A stretch of 64,000 bases of DNA from the NCBI GenBank assembly GCA_012295275.1, contig CM022679.1, positions 8,643,669 to 8,707,668 of the forward strand, written 5' to 3'. The notes below the pieces were generated by a model. The model ran no database searches and was not told the DNA's origin. It was given only the letters and a program-made list of their open reading frames with translations. Of this stretch, positions 52,186-64,000 are shown in pieces (within the stretch, counting starts at the first letter, position 1; every line of letters begins with the position of its first letter). The stretch is from Chrysomallon squamiferum. Taxonomy: Eukaryota; Mollusca; Gastropoda; Neomphalida; Peltospiridae. Made by a program: the position numbers and the translations under genes.

Positions 52186-55100
52186 TTAGGTACATGAAAA
52201 AGGAGGTGCTTTTACTAGATAGTTCACAATGGCTGTATGAAGAACCTGAGCTCTCAGTGTTTCTTCATCTCTAATCCTAACCACTTCACGTTCTCGAGCT
52301 TTTAGTTTTTCTTGCAGACAAGCAATTTCCCTGTCTTTCTCTTTAACTATCTGTCGATGCTTCAACATTTCATCTGCAGAAAAAAAAATAATAATAATAA
52401 TTTAAAAAAAAATCTCTGAATCGGGTATCATTTGAAAGGACTGAGAGACACTGAGATTGATACAGATTTGTATTCTTATAATTTTGCTCCTTTATATCGA
52501 TCTGATAAACAGATTGCCAGACCAAATTTAAAATCATAAAGATAAAGATTATGCTGTATATTGTAAAAAGATTACACAATTTACTTATCAGAAATACTAA
52601 TTTAAAACATTTTTTATATATACATCACACAATATATTATGTGCTTTTTCTCATCTGTATGAATTGCAACAATATTGTTATATGAAGAACTTGGCAATAA
52701 CAGATGTGTAGTCATTAAATTGAGTTTGGTAAATACTTATTTATTGTTTGACGAGAAGTCGGATGAAAATACAAAATGAAATCTGAAACACTAATTATTT
52801 TAACTGAATTTCTTTTTTATAAGCAGTACTGAATTGTCTGGCTTTTTGGTGCTTTTGGTTTTCTCTTCCTATCCTTAACTATTTTTTTTCTAATTTTGTT
52901 TTAATTAGTTTTTTCTGTTTCATATTTTTCAATTTTTTGTGTTATTCTTCATAGTTTAGTGGGATTTTCTCCTCTTATTTATTCTCCTTTTTCATTTTTT
53001 TAAAATCTTCTTTTTTTGCATAGTAATAAACTTGCATGACACTTCTTTGTCAACCTTTGAGAGTTTATTAGTACTTTGCATCAGATATTATTTATAGAGT
53101 GAAGTAATTTAAGAAAACGTGTTAGGTGAAGTTATCAACATTGCAATGATTAGCAATGACTATTAATACAGAATTAGTGTGAACTAGTGCAAAAGTTTGT
53201 GAGTCTATAATTAAGTATTTCAGTTATGGGACAAATGATGATACTGTAATGATAAGGAAAGATTAAAACATAGAAAAAGTCATAACTCTTATTGTTCACA
53301 GAAACCAAATATTGAAAATTTGATAAAAAAAACGTTTCCATCTCACTAACCGATATAATCTCCTTCAGCAATCAGACATTAATGAACTTGATATCTCACT
53401 GATGATTCAGGTTTTTGATGATGTCATTGTAGTGATGTGTATAACATTTTTGCAAACAAAAACATTAAGCAGTGAAAAACCTAATAAACATATTTTTCTT
53501 AAGTTGCACTCCAGATAATAATTTTTACTTGATGATCAAATTTATTAAGGGACCTGAACATTGAGAATGTCCCTACATACCATCACACTGAGATCCTTTG
53601 AGTTTCAGTTCGGCCTGAAGATGAGTCAGTTTTTCTTTGAGATCATAAATCTCTTCTTGCTGATTCTTGTATTTCCTCTCGAGATCTTCACACTGCAACA
53701 ATGAAGATTACATCAGAAATAACTGAAAATAACTACTGAACTAGTTATTATATAATGGAAAAGATTAGGTTGTTTATCTTATCTAGTTCACTGAATTCAT
53801 TGTGATATGCTTAACAATGATGAGGTTCAAGTTATTTTTTATTATCCTTCAAGAGTTTTATTTGTTGCAGGGACCCAATGTTTTTTAATAATAAAGACGC
53901 ACAATAACACAGCAAAACTGTTACTGGTATATTTACCAACATAATTGTTACATTAAACCCTTTTCAAAGTTATTTCAAAAACAGATATTTAATTTAATTT
54001 CTCCTTTACTGAATACTTCTTAAATGTTGTTATTGTAAACAAACAATAGTTTTTATGTAAAAAATTAAGAGCATTAAGCTAATTAAAGTGAAATAAACTG
54101 AATATGTCTAATAATGTTTTACCTTCATTCTAAGCTGTTTGTTTTTATCATTACTCTCAGACAACTCTCTCAGTAGTTTCATTTCCTCTGTGGCTCTGTT
54201 CTGAAATAATTTGTAACTCAAATTTCAAATCTTTCCACTAAAATCAAAACATAATAATTTTGTTTTAGTCATGAAGGCGAACTTCCAAAGACAGAGTTTG
54301 TCTTATAATTATTAACCAAAAGGAAATAAATTATTTGACACTGCAGATGTTAATTTTGTGTTCCTATCAAAGCAATATTACTGACTGTGATCACATGAAA
54401 TAAAAGAAGTTAAACGCTTGTCTCTCTTAAGTATATTTTCACACAGAAAGCATAACACAAAAAAATCTGAGAATTAGTTTAAATGCCTGTTTATAAAATC
54501 TGTTTTTCTTATGGACAGATGTTTATAATGGAATAATACACAAGATAAAAACAGGCTTCATAAATGATGGTAAAGTTTTTTTTATAATTCATGAATAAAT
54601 AATGTTTAATATTATTATTTATTTTTTGTAAATTTATGACTGAAAAAATGAACTGTTTCACCTCTTTCTCTGTTTCTGCTATTTTGTGTTTTAAACAAGC
54701 TGTAACTGAGTCCTGGTCACGAAGTCTATGTTCAGCTAATGCCAACTCTGATTCTGTCATAGACAATCTGTAAAACAGTAAATATTACTGAAATAAAATA
54801 TTAAATACTTCATCTAATAAAACAAATCATATTTATTATAATGAAAAAAGAAAAAGAAAATAAACAAAAATAAAATAACATTGAAAGAAACATAACATCT
54901 GCCTCCATAAAGTCCAATAATGAAAACAAAATCACAAGGAACAGCAAATACATTTATTTAATAAACTGACCGAAGAATCTGTTGTAACGGGTTTTCTGAG
55001 TATTAATATTAAAGTGTGCTGTCTTATTAAACAAACTTTTGAATTTTTCAACTAACTTAGCTGCAAGAGAATTGAAGTCTTTTTTCTTTTCTTCCAAAGC

Positions 55101-58100
55101 TTCCTGTAACATTGAAATCGTGTGGGCTGAACATCTGAAAAAGCAAAAATAAAAAAAAAAAAAAATTAATTTCTCTTTAAGAAAATGTCCACAATTCAGG
55201 CTTCATAATAAAATAAGAGAAAACCTCGATTAACTATTTATCAATTTCAAATTAAATATTCGACTTTTTGTCACCAAATTATTCTCGCAAAATTCTACAG
55301 TATATCTGGTTAATATTGTTTTCAACAATGGCTTATCAAAATGATTGTTAGGTGAATGATATTTCCTGTCTGAGATAAAACACTAGTGAATTATGTGAGC
55401 AGATATGCTTTCTAAAATTCTTATCTCAGTCTCAAGAGTATTTCAGTATAAAAAAAAAATATTATTTCGTTTTGCCTTTTTGCTTTGAATACAAGATCTT
55501 CTTGACAATCATTGGTATTTATTAAATCACATATCTGAAAATAAAAACACAAGATTACAACAATTAATTTATGTACATAGAAATAATAACAAAGGCACTC
55601 TATGGTTGTGTCTAATGCAAATAAACTAAGGAAATATATGGAGGCATCTGCAACTGTTCTAGAACATATTCCCTTCCCTTTTATTAAATATACAGAAATT
55701 CCCTCAAAGATGGCGTAAAATGAATCTATATACATCCTGAGTTTTAAACTTTTCTCAGGGGTGGACTGCAGAAACCCAAAACTTAGGCATAATGCTAAAC
55801 ATTTTCTGGATACCACTGTAATAATGCTTTAGTAAAGAAAGAGACAAATATCGAAAAATCATATGTTCACAGTAAAAAATACTATCTGTTCAGAAATCTT
55901 TTAATAAGAAACACTTGTAATAAAGATTTATGGTGAATTATTAAATTAAAAAAAAATCCATCAAATACAATTGAAGGTTTTCTTTCTTTTTTCTGTCATG
56001 GCTGTTTCATGTAACAGTAAAAAAGAAATTGCAGATACCTGTGTACATTTGTCCACTTCAGTCTGCTTGATATGTCTGGTCAGTGTTCTTGTTTGTTTTG
56101 TATATTCATCAGTTAACAGCTGTCGATCTGCATTATTGGATATAGCAGTCTCTGAAAGAACAATTAGCTAATTTTTAATTTAATTTAATTTTTTTTAATA
56201 CCACAAGACATATATAAAATCAATTTTTTAATTTTGTATAACCTCACATTTTGTAATTCAAAGAAGAAGTAAGATTAATGTAGAGTTTTTTGTATTCCTA
56301 ATCCTTTAGACTTAAACAATTCTAGATTTGCATTTCATCACAATTTGTAATTTAAAGAAGAACTTTGTTTTTTAGATTTTCATAATATAAACCCTTTAGA
56401 CTTTTACAATTCTACATATTCATTTTATTACAATTTGTAATTTGAGTAGGAAAAAAATATTTCAGGTTTTCATATTCTAAACCCTTTAGACTTTTAGAAT
56501 TAATGGACACACAATAAAGTTTCAAGACTTACTAGCATATATGAGTTGGTGTATTCTAATTATAAAATAAATATTTATTTTAAAATAGCTGAACATATTT
56601 CACTAAGTCATGTGGTAACGTGATTTTTTTATGTATGTAACATAAGTAAACATTTTCTAATCTCTCACAAAAAATGTTTGAATATTTCACTTGTAACAAA
56701 CCTATAGATTTGAGAACATCTGATGGGATGTTGTTGCCAGCCAGCTCCAGTCTACTCAAAGTTTTATTAGTTTTTAGCATCTCAAGCATAGCACATCCAC
56801 CCAAAAGTCCAATATTGTTCCATCGCAAGTCTAAAAAAAATGAAATCGTCTAAGTAAACCAGATGTTGGTTTTTTTCTGACATTTACTATTCTCCAGTTA
56901 AAAACAATATATAATTTAAAAAAAAAGAAAAAAGAAATGAACAAAAATGGTTGGGTATGTAATCATGGCCAGATTTAAGTAGAGGCCTATGTTAATATCA
57001 TTTAAATTTTTATATAATAAAATAATATACTAAAACAGGGCCTATAAAGCTTATTGTAAATCAGTACTTCTCTGCTTGTTTCTGTGTGTGTGTTATGCTT
57101 GTCTTCTTTTCAGGTTTAGCTCATGTTAATGAAATAAAAATATATTTCAAACCTAATGTGTTAAGTAAGTAAAGAAAATGATTTTATTACCTAATGCTTT
57201 CAGGCAACAGTTCCATTTGAGATTTGCTGCTAATTCTGCTGCACCTCCATGGTTAATCTGATTGTTTCTCAAGTCCAGTTCCTGGAGATTCCTGTTACAG
57301 CCCAAAGCACTACAGAAAACAGCAAAAGAATCTTCCAGCATGCCTAGAGCATTCCATTTAAGACATAAACTGAAACAAAATGGCAACATTTAACAATAAA
57401 GAATATTAAAACAAATGTCATTGTTACAAGCAGATTATCATTTAATCGAAAAGAGGAGAAATGACCAGCCGAATATTCCTACCATATATTCCATATAACA
57501 CTAATGAACTTACACTGAAGAAAAGTTTCAGTAAATTAACAAGAAAGAAAAATACAAAAGGTTTGATAAAGTTTAACTAACAAACCTTGTCAAAGTGTTA
57601 TTTTTCTGTAGCATCTTTCCAACTGCTTCAGCTCCTGAACCATGAATATTATTACCCTGAAAAAAAAAAAGACAGAAAAAAAACTAAATAATTCAAAAAA
57701 CAATTACTTTTTATTTTTTTAAATCTATGTACTATAAAATCTTGTCTGGAAACCAACCCCCCAAATTCTCTATGGCATGTAAATAACCTAAAAAAACCCA
57801 CTAATTTCCAGACAACAATCAACATTTACCAAACCCAAACAACATTCTGTCTGTACTTAATATCACCACTCTGTTCAGGGAAGGGGAGGAAAATCATGTA
57901 ACTGGTCTTAACATAATTTTGTGATAATGTATTGTAATGACATAATACAAAAATTAAATGATCTTTAAGTCATATTTAATTAAAGGTTAGTTTATTTTTT
58001 TTATCCTAATAAATATCTATATTGCATTTCAAGTAATGCATAACTTTTAAAAATAAAAATAAATACATTACACAAATTACAATTTACTACTGAATTTTCA

Positions 58101-59854
58101 CAAAACTATACCTTCAGATCCAGCTTCTTGCAATACGAGTTGATGGAAAGTCCATGACAAATTTCCCTGATTGCTGAAAGAAAAAAAAAAATCTGTTGTT
58201 GAAAGTTTTTTCAAATTTAATATGAAATGAAATATTAATATTAACTTGGGATGAAAATTTATATACAAACAAACATACAAACACAAATAAATAATATATA
58301 ATATACATATTGCACTGAAACAAAAGTTTGTAACATTTTCACGTATGACTTAAATATACGACATATTCTGAAATGTAAACAAAATGGCACAAAATATATG
58401 GCTGATTAAAACTATGTACAGATATCTCTAGAATATCTTTAATTCCAACCCAGTAAAAATAATGCATATATACAAATACTAATATATTCTCCTTCATGTG
58501 GCAATGTTATATTTTAAATTAAATTTCAAAAGGTTAATGTTGTATAGTTTTGTTTTAGCTTAATCATTTTCCACGTGATTTTCTGTTTACCTGTCTCTGA
58601 CTAAAACTGATGAAGATTTGTAATTCATTAGAAGTTAACAGATAATATAAACTCATCCTTAGTGATGCCTGTGATGCCTGTAGACTACCATAGTTCATAA
58701 ATGTGGGTAAAACAAGAACAAAACAAAGCACAAAAATGTTTAAGAGAATAAAACTGTGTACCCAAATCCTGCAGTGTTAGCATCAAGCCTGAATACCCAT
58801 ACTGCTATGCTGTAGATAACACATAAATAAATGGATGCATGTGTAGAAACAATGATAAATAAAAAAAGGAAATATTTTGTTTTATATTTAAATTATGAAA
58901 AAATTATGAAAATTATGTTATTACCATCTTGATTCAACATGCAGTCTGAAAACTTTATTTCAACGTAGGTGTGGTCACATGACAACAGCTTTCCAAGTTC
59001 TGCACAGGTTTTATCTGACAGACAGTTAGCAGATAAATCAAGTACAGCTTTGTCACAACATAAACTGTTAAACAAAACAACAATTTAAAACAACAACAAC
59101 AGTTTTGATTGTTTCAAATTAAAACATTACTGTATAATACTTTATAAACTTTATAATTGTTATTTTTTCTCTGTGACTCTCTTTAACTCTCTCTCATTCT
59201 TGCAATCTTGAGGAGAGAACCAGACTTTTAATTTCATAAAAATAAATATTATAAGATGTCATGAACAATCCAGCAAATTTTATTAATAAAATATTTTCTC
59301 ATTTGTAAAAAAGCAGTAATATAACAAACAGGATTATGCTTTACAAGTGTGTTACATGACCATTTTGAAAGAACAAAATTATTAATAAAAAAAAATAATG
59401 ATCTGACTAAAATAACTTTTTAATATGCTTGGTTGATTTTAATGTGCTTAATTTTCAGATTCATCTAACAATTACAAACAAAATCAATAATTTAAACTTT
59501 ATCTAAATGAACATGAAATTTATGAATATTAATTATATATTTAATGTGTGTGTTTAATTATATATGTGAATATTTCTTAAAAACAAAAAACAAACAAAAA
59601 AACAAACAAAGATGAAAACAAAAATAAAAAACAAAATCAAACAAATAACCATGACAGTTAAATGCTGATGTATTTTTTGTATCTTTGTCCGTCGGGAATT
59701 TATTTCTATTTCACTGAACACTGAATCTGAATTTTAAGGTAGGAAAGCAGTAAGATTTTCTCTCTAACCTTTTCAGTTTGTGCAAAACACAGTCTCGAAC
59801 GTCAACATGGTTGTCCTTACATAAATGTAAATATATGTGTTGACAATCATCCAT
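52186..59854 (-). CDS. LRRC45: Leucine-rich repeat-containing protein 45, complete 13-exon gene
   Basis: Coding exons 5' to 3': 59854-59769, 59064-58925, 58173-58112, 57656-57586, 57369-57191, 56830-56702, 56151-56039, 55534-55476, 55134-55057, 54767-54662, 54200-54123, 53692-53581, 52373-52186. Phases agree at every junction; total 1,401 nt, 466 codons plus stop. LRRC45 is a centrosome-linker protein, working with C-Nap1 and rootletin and also at basal bodies. Family matches: start [17 protein letters not shown] segments [59 protein letters not shown] (residues about 30-225); then coiled coil ([54 protein letters not shown]); C-terminus [15 protein letters not shown] as in vertebrates. It is about 200 residues shorter than human LRRC45, all missing from the coiled coil between exons 12 and 13. 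The exon 8 donor appears to be GC. The first coding exon has an acceptor, so a 5' UTR exon lies upstream. Confidence 0.93.
53582..53691 (-). CDS. LRRC45: LRRC45 exon 12, point of the coiled-coil shortening
   Basis: This 112-nt exon (53692-53581) ends KLKGSQCD plus one base, and the next exon continues [18 protein letters not shown]. The vertebrate protein has about 200 more coiled-coil residues between these points. The 1.2-kb intron between them (52374-53580) shows no phase-compatible coiled-coil exon. Confidence 0.75.
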
Positions 59855-60040
59855 TCTGAAAAGAAATAGCTTTCTGCAAAAAAAAAAAAAAAAAAAAAAA
59901 AAATAAAAATAATAATAATTTAAAAAAAAAAAAAATAAATAAATATATATATTATTTTTAAATTTATTTTAATTTTTATTTTTTATTTATTTTTTTTTTT
60001 TTTTCCAGGAATATATATAAATAAAGAAATAATAATAATG
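59855..60040. other. LRRC45 5' intron edge and A/T homopolymer tract
   Basis: Acceptor TTTCTTTTCAG precedes the LRRC45 start exon. Positions 59877-60004 are nearly pure A/T, with a long poly-A run facing a poly-T run that could pair. Confidence 0.6.
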
Positions 60041-60530
60041 GCAACTTTACTGTGTTCATTTTCATACAATTTAGTACTAATGGTATAATGACACGTTTAA
60101 AATATTTTGATTACCCAAATGTCCTTCGTTTTTAGCTTGTCGATATTTGTTTACAGCTCTCATCTTTTCCAGACATAAATTTACTTCAGAGTTCTCAAAG
60201 AAAGTGAAAGCTTCTTCACTGGAAAATAAAATATATGGAAACAGGTTCAGAACAAAACTATTTTTTTCTACATGAAAAAATATTCTGCTTATTATTATTG
60301 TTATTTTTATTTTTACTTTGGGTAATATTATTGTACACGTTTAAATAAATACAGTTTGAATACGACATTTATATAACCATTAGTCCAGATTTCATTTACT
60401 TGGATATTTTGGTTAGGTTAGGCGTATTCATCATATTGCATGCAAACTGTTAGGAAGTATTCTGTGTTCAGTGACTAAGATTACAAATATAATGAATGTT
60501 TCTCTTTTGCTTATATAAACTTTATTTTTC
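60041..60530 (-). repeat. Inverted duplication, arm A
   Basis: The minus-strand sequence of this arm matches the plus strand of 61425-61921 over about 490 bp at roughly 80-85 percent by eye, with shared blocks such as attatatttgtaatcttagt and actaaattgtatgaaaatga. About 895 bp separate the arms. Confidence 0.88.
60115..60218 (-). other. Candidate 5' exon of LRRC45 within arm A
   Basis: A 104-nt segment has acceptor TATTTTCCAG and a donor GTAATC after GGACATTTGG. One frame is open throughout (EEAFTFFENSEVNLCLEKMR...), but it does not enter the LRRC45 frame when joined to 59855, so it would be 5' UTR or belong to an unknown gene. The arm B copy of the same frame carries a frameshift and stop, arguing against coding function there. 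Confidence 0.35.
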
Positions 60531-61424
60531 TTTCTTTCCTTTTTCTAAAATTGAATATCAGTTACAACTCGGGACAACTTTAACTAACAATGCATCAAAT
60601 AAAATCAAAGATAAATTGCTCAGAAAGAGGACCTTAATGGAGCATCATAGGAAGGAACATAATTAACAGCACTCTTTTCAAAAACATTATGAAAGTAAAG
60701 CATCCTTATTTTCAATATGGCACTGATTAGCAATTTAAATACACTTTCCATTTCAGAAATTCGGTTTCATTATGATGCACGTAATCAGCCTTTCCAAAAT
60801 GTTCACATATTTGGAATTAACAGAACGCAATCGGAATAGTAAGTAATTAATAATGTGTAACATTTATCACTATAATGCAGATCTTTAAAATTAAATATCT
60901 ACTAAAATAACAAAATAAACAATTGAGTTATTAATTATTTTAAGTTCAGTTGACAGTTATTACTATGACTTTGTGTCACCGTGTTCTTCATGTAGGCCAG
61001 TAAGGATAGTTAAGCACATTATTATTAGCACAGAGGTTATACTCCAAAGATTGGTCTAATCACTTTGAGTGTTATTTGAAACATTTGAATATATTCTTTA
61101 ACAATATAATGTACTATTTTTTTATTTATTATTATTATTATTATTTTTTTTTTATAGAAATGGATGATTTTAAACACACATATGTAGTAAAAACAGAAAA
61201 TATATTTCAACTGCTATTCAAAACCATATTGAAAACAAGGTCGCATTACGTTTGTAGTGGTTTTGAAAAACGAGTTCTTTTAATTATGCACCTTTCTATG
61301 ATGTGCCAATAAGGTCTATATTTCTCCGAAAGTTATCTTCGATTTTATTCGATGCATGGTTAATTAAAGCTGTATCGATTTGCAAATGAATACCAAAATA
61401 AATAAATAAATAAATAAATAAATA
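60531..61424. other. Spacer between the inverted arms
   Basis: AT-rich, no recognised gene. An ATT run lies near 61127-61146 and an AAAT repeat near 61397-61424. Confidence 0.6.
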
Positions 61425-61633
61425 AAGTTTACATAGGCAAAACAGAAACATTCATTATATTTGTAATCTTAGTCACTGAACACGGAATACTTCCGAATAG
61501 TTTTCATGCAATATGAACATCATGAATGTGCCTAACCGTACCAAAATATCCAGGTAAACGAAAACAGCACTAATGGATTAATGTCTTATTCGAACTGTAT
61601 TTGTTTGAATCGTGTACAATAATGTCACCAAAA

Positions 61634-61669
<36 letters not shown>

Positions 61670-61921
61670 TGCAAAATATTTTTCATGTAGAAAGAGGAAG
61701 TTTTGTCCCGAACCTGTTTCCATACATTTTGTCTTCCTGTGACGAAACTTTCACGTTCTTTGGGAACTCTGAAGTAAACTTATGTGTGGAAAAGACGTAA
61801 CGAGAGTTGTAAACAAATGTCGACAAGTTAAAGGAGATGGACGTTTGGGTAATGAAAATATTTTTAAATCTGTCGTTACACTATTAATACTAAATTGTAT
61901 GAAAATGAACCCAGTAAAGTC
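61425..61921 (+). repeat. Inverted duplication, arm B
   Basis: Plus-strand counterpart of arm A. It contains an (AAT)n run at 61637-61668 where arm A has only a degenerate ATT-rich stretch, and an indel in the exon-like segment near 61790-61800. Confidence 0.88.
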
Positions 61922-62379
61922 TCCAAAGTCAGTGCGTAAAAGCAGCGTAATAGCAGCTTGAAGATGTTTGTTTGTATGATCACGGAAAACATCAACAACA
62001 AATTCAAATACACGTACATGTAAACACGTCCACACACAACAATAACAAATTTATGTTGTTAATATTTAATTTATTAGCAATTATATCTGTGATGTGTGAA
62101 GTATATCAAATAATTTTATATTATATGCACATCATATTATGTTATTAATTTAATAGTTCATATAATGCAAATGCTTTCATTATTATTATTTTAATATGTT
62201 TTAAATAGTTTAAAATATTATTTCTTCATACTTTTAATTTATTTGTAAAAAATATTAAGTTTCGTTTACATTAAATCATTTAACTGTACCATTTAAAACA
62301 TAATATGAGTTTTTTAAAAATACTACTAATAATAAGATATATCTTTAACATAATAATAGAAAAAAGAAAAAAAGAAATA

Positions 62380-62800
62380 TTAGTAATATGGAATTACAGT
62401 CATTGTTAAATAAATAAATAAAATCCAAATGAAAATAAAAACTATAAAAAGTATTTCCCCGTTAAATATAAAATTGAATGTAATTGAATAAAACATTTGT
62501 TATACAGCTAAAACGTTAAATTAAACAAATAGAACAAACTGTTATTAAACTGAAACTCTCATGACTAAAACCATATTGAATTTAATTGATAAACAATGAA
62601 AGCATTAATAAATCAAATGTGGACAATAATCTAATATTTGTTAATAAAATATAATGAAAATAACATAACAATCTAATGAAATGTTACCTGAAATAAACTA
62701 AATGCTTCCTTGGCAACTAGAACTTGTGAAACTTAAACCAACCTTCGACCTTTTACCTTCATATTGGCTCAAAACATTAGACAATGGGGGTTTCGTGCAG
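62380..62800 (-). repeat. Second diverged relative of the 1.02-kb unit, upstream of LRRC45
   Basis: Shares blocks such as aataatctaatatttgttaa, gaaatgttacctgaaataaa and caactagaacttgtgaaac with the array at 37-50 kb. The minus-strand donor TTTCAG|GTAAC (exon-side base 62688) is conserved, while the ATG frame seen in the array units is interrupted. Confidence 0.82.
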
Positions 62801-64000
62801 CATTTGTTATTATGAATGTCTCCGTGTTAAACTTCCATGACTGTGCATTTTAACTTTTTTATTATGTATCTGTAATATATACTTCTTTGTACTGTAATCC
62901 TGCAGTTTATGAGAATAAAATCATTGTCATTGTTTTGTTTTCACGAGTAATTAGCCAACTTAAAGTAACCCATTTAACACAGAACGAGCTGAGTTGTAGG
63001 TTGAATAATAAAAACAAAAAGCATACATACATTAAAAACATTTTTCTTTCTCTTCTCAAAATGATTCTTTCCAATATCATTTTATAATATTAAAAACATT
63101 AAATGTACCAAACTTAGAAGAAAAATATTCCTTTTTTTACCATGACATCAGTGTGTATTGGAAAAAATAAACTAATAATAATAAATAAATGAAAAAGTAA
63201 ATAAAATAATAATAATTTCGAAGACATGGAATAATTAAGGACATGGTTCACAACCAAATCTTTTTAACAATCATAAAGGCTGCTTTCTATAAAAAAAAAT
63301 CAGTAATTTTTTTTATTTTTACTATAATAGGAATAACAGGTACCATTCTGAAAAGACAAAACTATATCAAAGATGTTTGCATACAAAATTCAAGCAGTGA
63401 GAGAGAAAGAACGCTTGAGACAGAGTGCTTAACAGAATCTGCTCACTGGTTGTTATCAATTCAGTCTTATGCCATTCAAAATACAATATGTAAAGAAAAA
63501 TGTATAAATAATATCTTTTCTGACATTTTTGTTCTAGTGCATTAATGATATCAGTCATTTTGGAACAATGAATGCTCCATCCTATTATCTGTAGGCAATG
63601 AACAGTCCCTTGATAAAATTGATAAAAGTTGCACGTGTGCATTTGAACAAAATATTTTTTTTTTCAAAGTTGCTGATACTACAGCTCTATATACTGAATA
63701 TTTATAATGCATATGTCTATCTTGTCAAAATCATTCATAAATGTATCTTTAAAATTAAAAAAACCTGTTTATAATCTGTATGATTACAATGGAAAATAAA
63801 TGTTTTCAATAAAAACAAATTTCAGACTAACTGCACTAGTAACTGTGACAAAAAAGTGTGTGAACTAGACACACAGTGTTGAACATTCATTTTCCTCATT
63901 TTTAAAAAGGAAATAAATATTTCTAAGATGCAGAAATTACTACTTATTCGGACTATTAATGGGTTTATTTTATTAAACATCTTTTTAATAAAATTATATA
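62801..64000. other. AT-rich flank, no gene recognised
   Basis: Short ORFs on both strands here are low-complexity and show no splice context or family resemblance. Nothing further is supported. Confidence 0.5.

Noticed and set aside
61751-62035. 94-codon minus-strand ORF
   Set aside because: It lies antisense to arm B of the inverted duplication and has no family match.
63243-63642. Overlapping 91-100 codon ORFs near the right edge
   Set aside because: Mutually antisense, low complexity, no splice signals or recognisable domains.

Overview
This window is AT-rich nuclear DNA from an invertebrate animal. It has GT-AG introns, long intronic and intergenic microsatellites, and two genes with clear animal relatives. 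The species cannot be read from the sequence. A mollusc or another lophotrochozoan seems most likely to me, but a cnidarian is not excluded. I see no rRNA, tRNA, CRISPR array, prokaryotic operon or retroelement ORF. Exon models below come from reading splice sites and codon phase by eye. Each predicted junction keeps frame with the next.

Layout. Positions 1-2175 hold 2.5 copies of an 874-bp tandem repeat, and 2640-5350 hold a related, more diverged repeat of about 920-940 bp. No gene is recognised from 5350 to 8600. Positions 8625-37221 (minus strand) carry a giant gene of the RNF213 (mysterin) family. From its 5' end it encodes: a short N-terminus; an unassigned domain of about 117 residues; a 22-nt microexon; a tandem array of near-identical 306-nt exons (seven copies, two of them broken); a CARD of the RIG-I/MAVS type split over two exons; a linker; a 1.7-kb exon; and an 11.3-kb last exon with the AAA+ core. 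Using the five intact repeat exons, the coding length is 15,414 nt (5,137 codons plus stop), close to the size of vertebrate RNF213. The AAA+ P-loops and Walker B motifs are intact, but no RING finger is visible and the RZ-type zinc finger is degenerate.

The DNA just 5' of this gene (about 37.4-49.8 kb) is a 12-copy tandem array with a unit of about 1.02 kb. Every unit carries the same TATA-like, exon-like and splice-donor block facing the RNF213-like gene, so the array may be a bank of duplicated first exons or promoters. Diverged relatives of the block lie at 50.5 kb and 62.7 kb.

Positions 52186-59854 (minus strand) hold a complete 13-exon LRRC45 gene (466 codons). It has N-terminal leucine-rich repeats and a coiled coil about 200 residues shorter than in vertebrates, and one intron appears to use a GC-AG boundary. 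Upstream of it is an inverted duplication (60.04-60.53 / 61.43-61.92 kb) that contains a candidate untranslated exon.

The genes are unrelated in function: LRRC45 is a centrosome-linker/basal-body protein, and the RNF213-like protein is a probable innate-immune AAA+ ATPase. What stands out is the layered amplification around the immune gene: coding exons, the region upstream of its start, and its 3' flank have all been duplicated in tandem.
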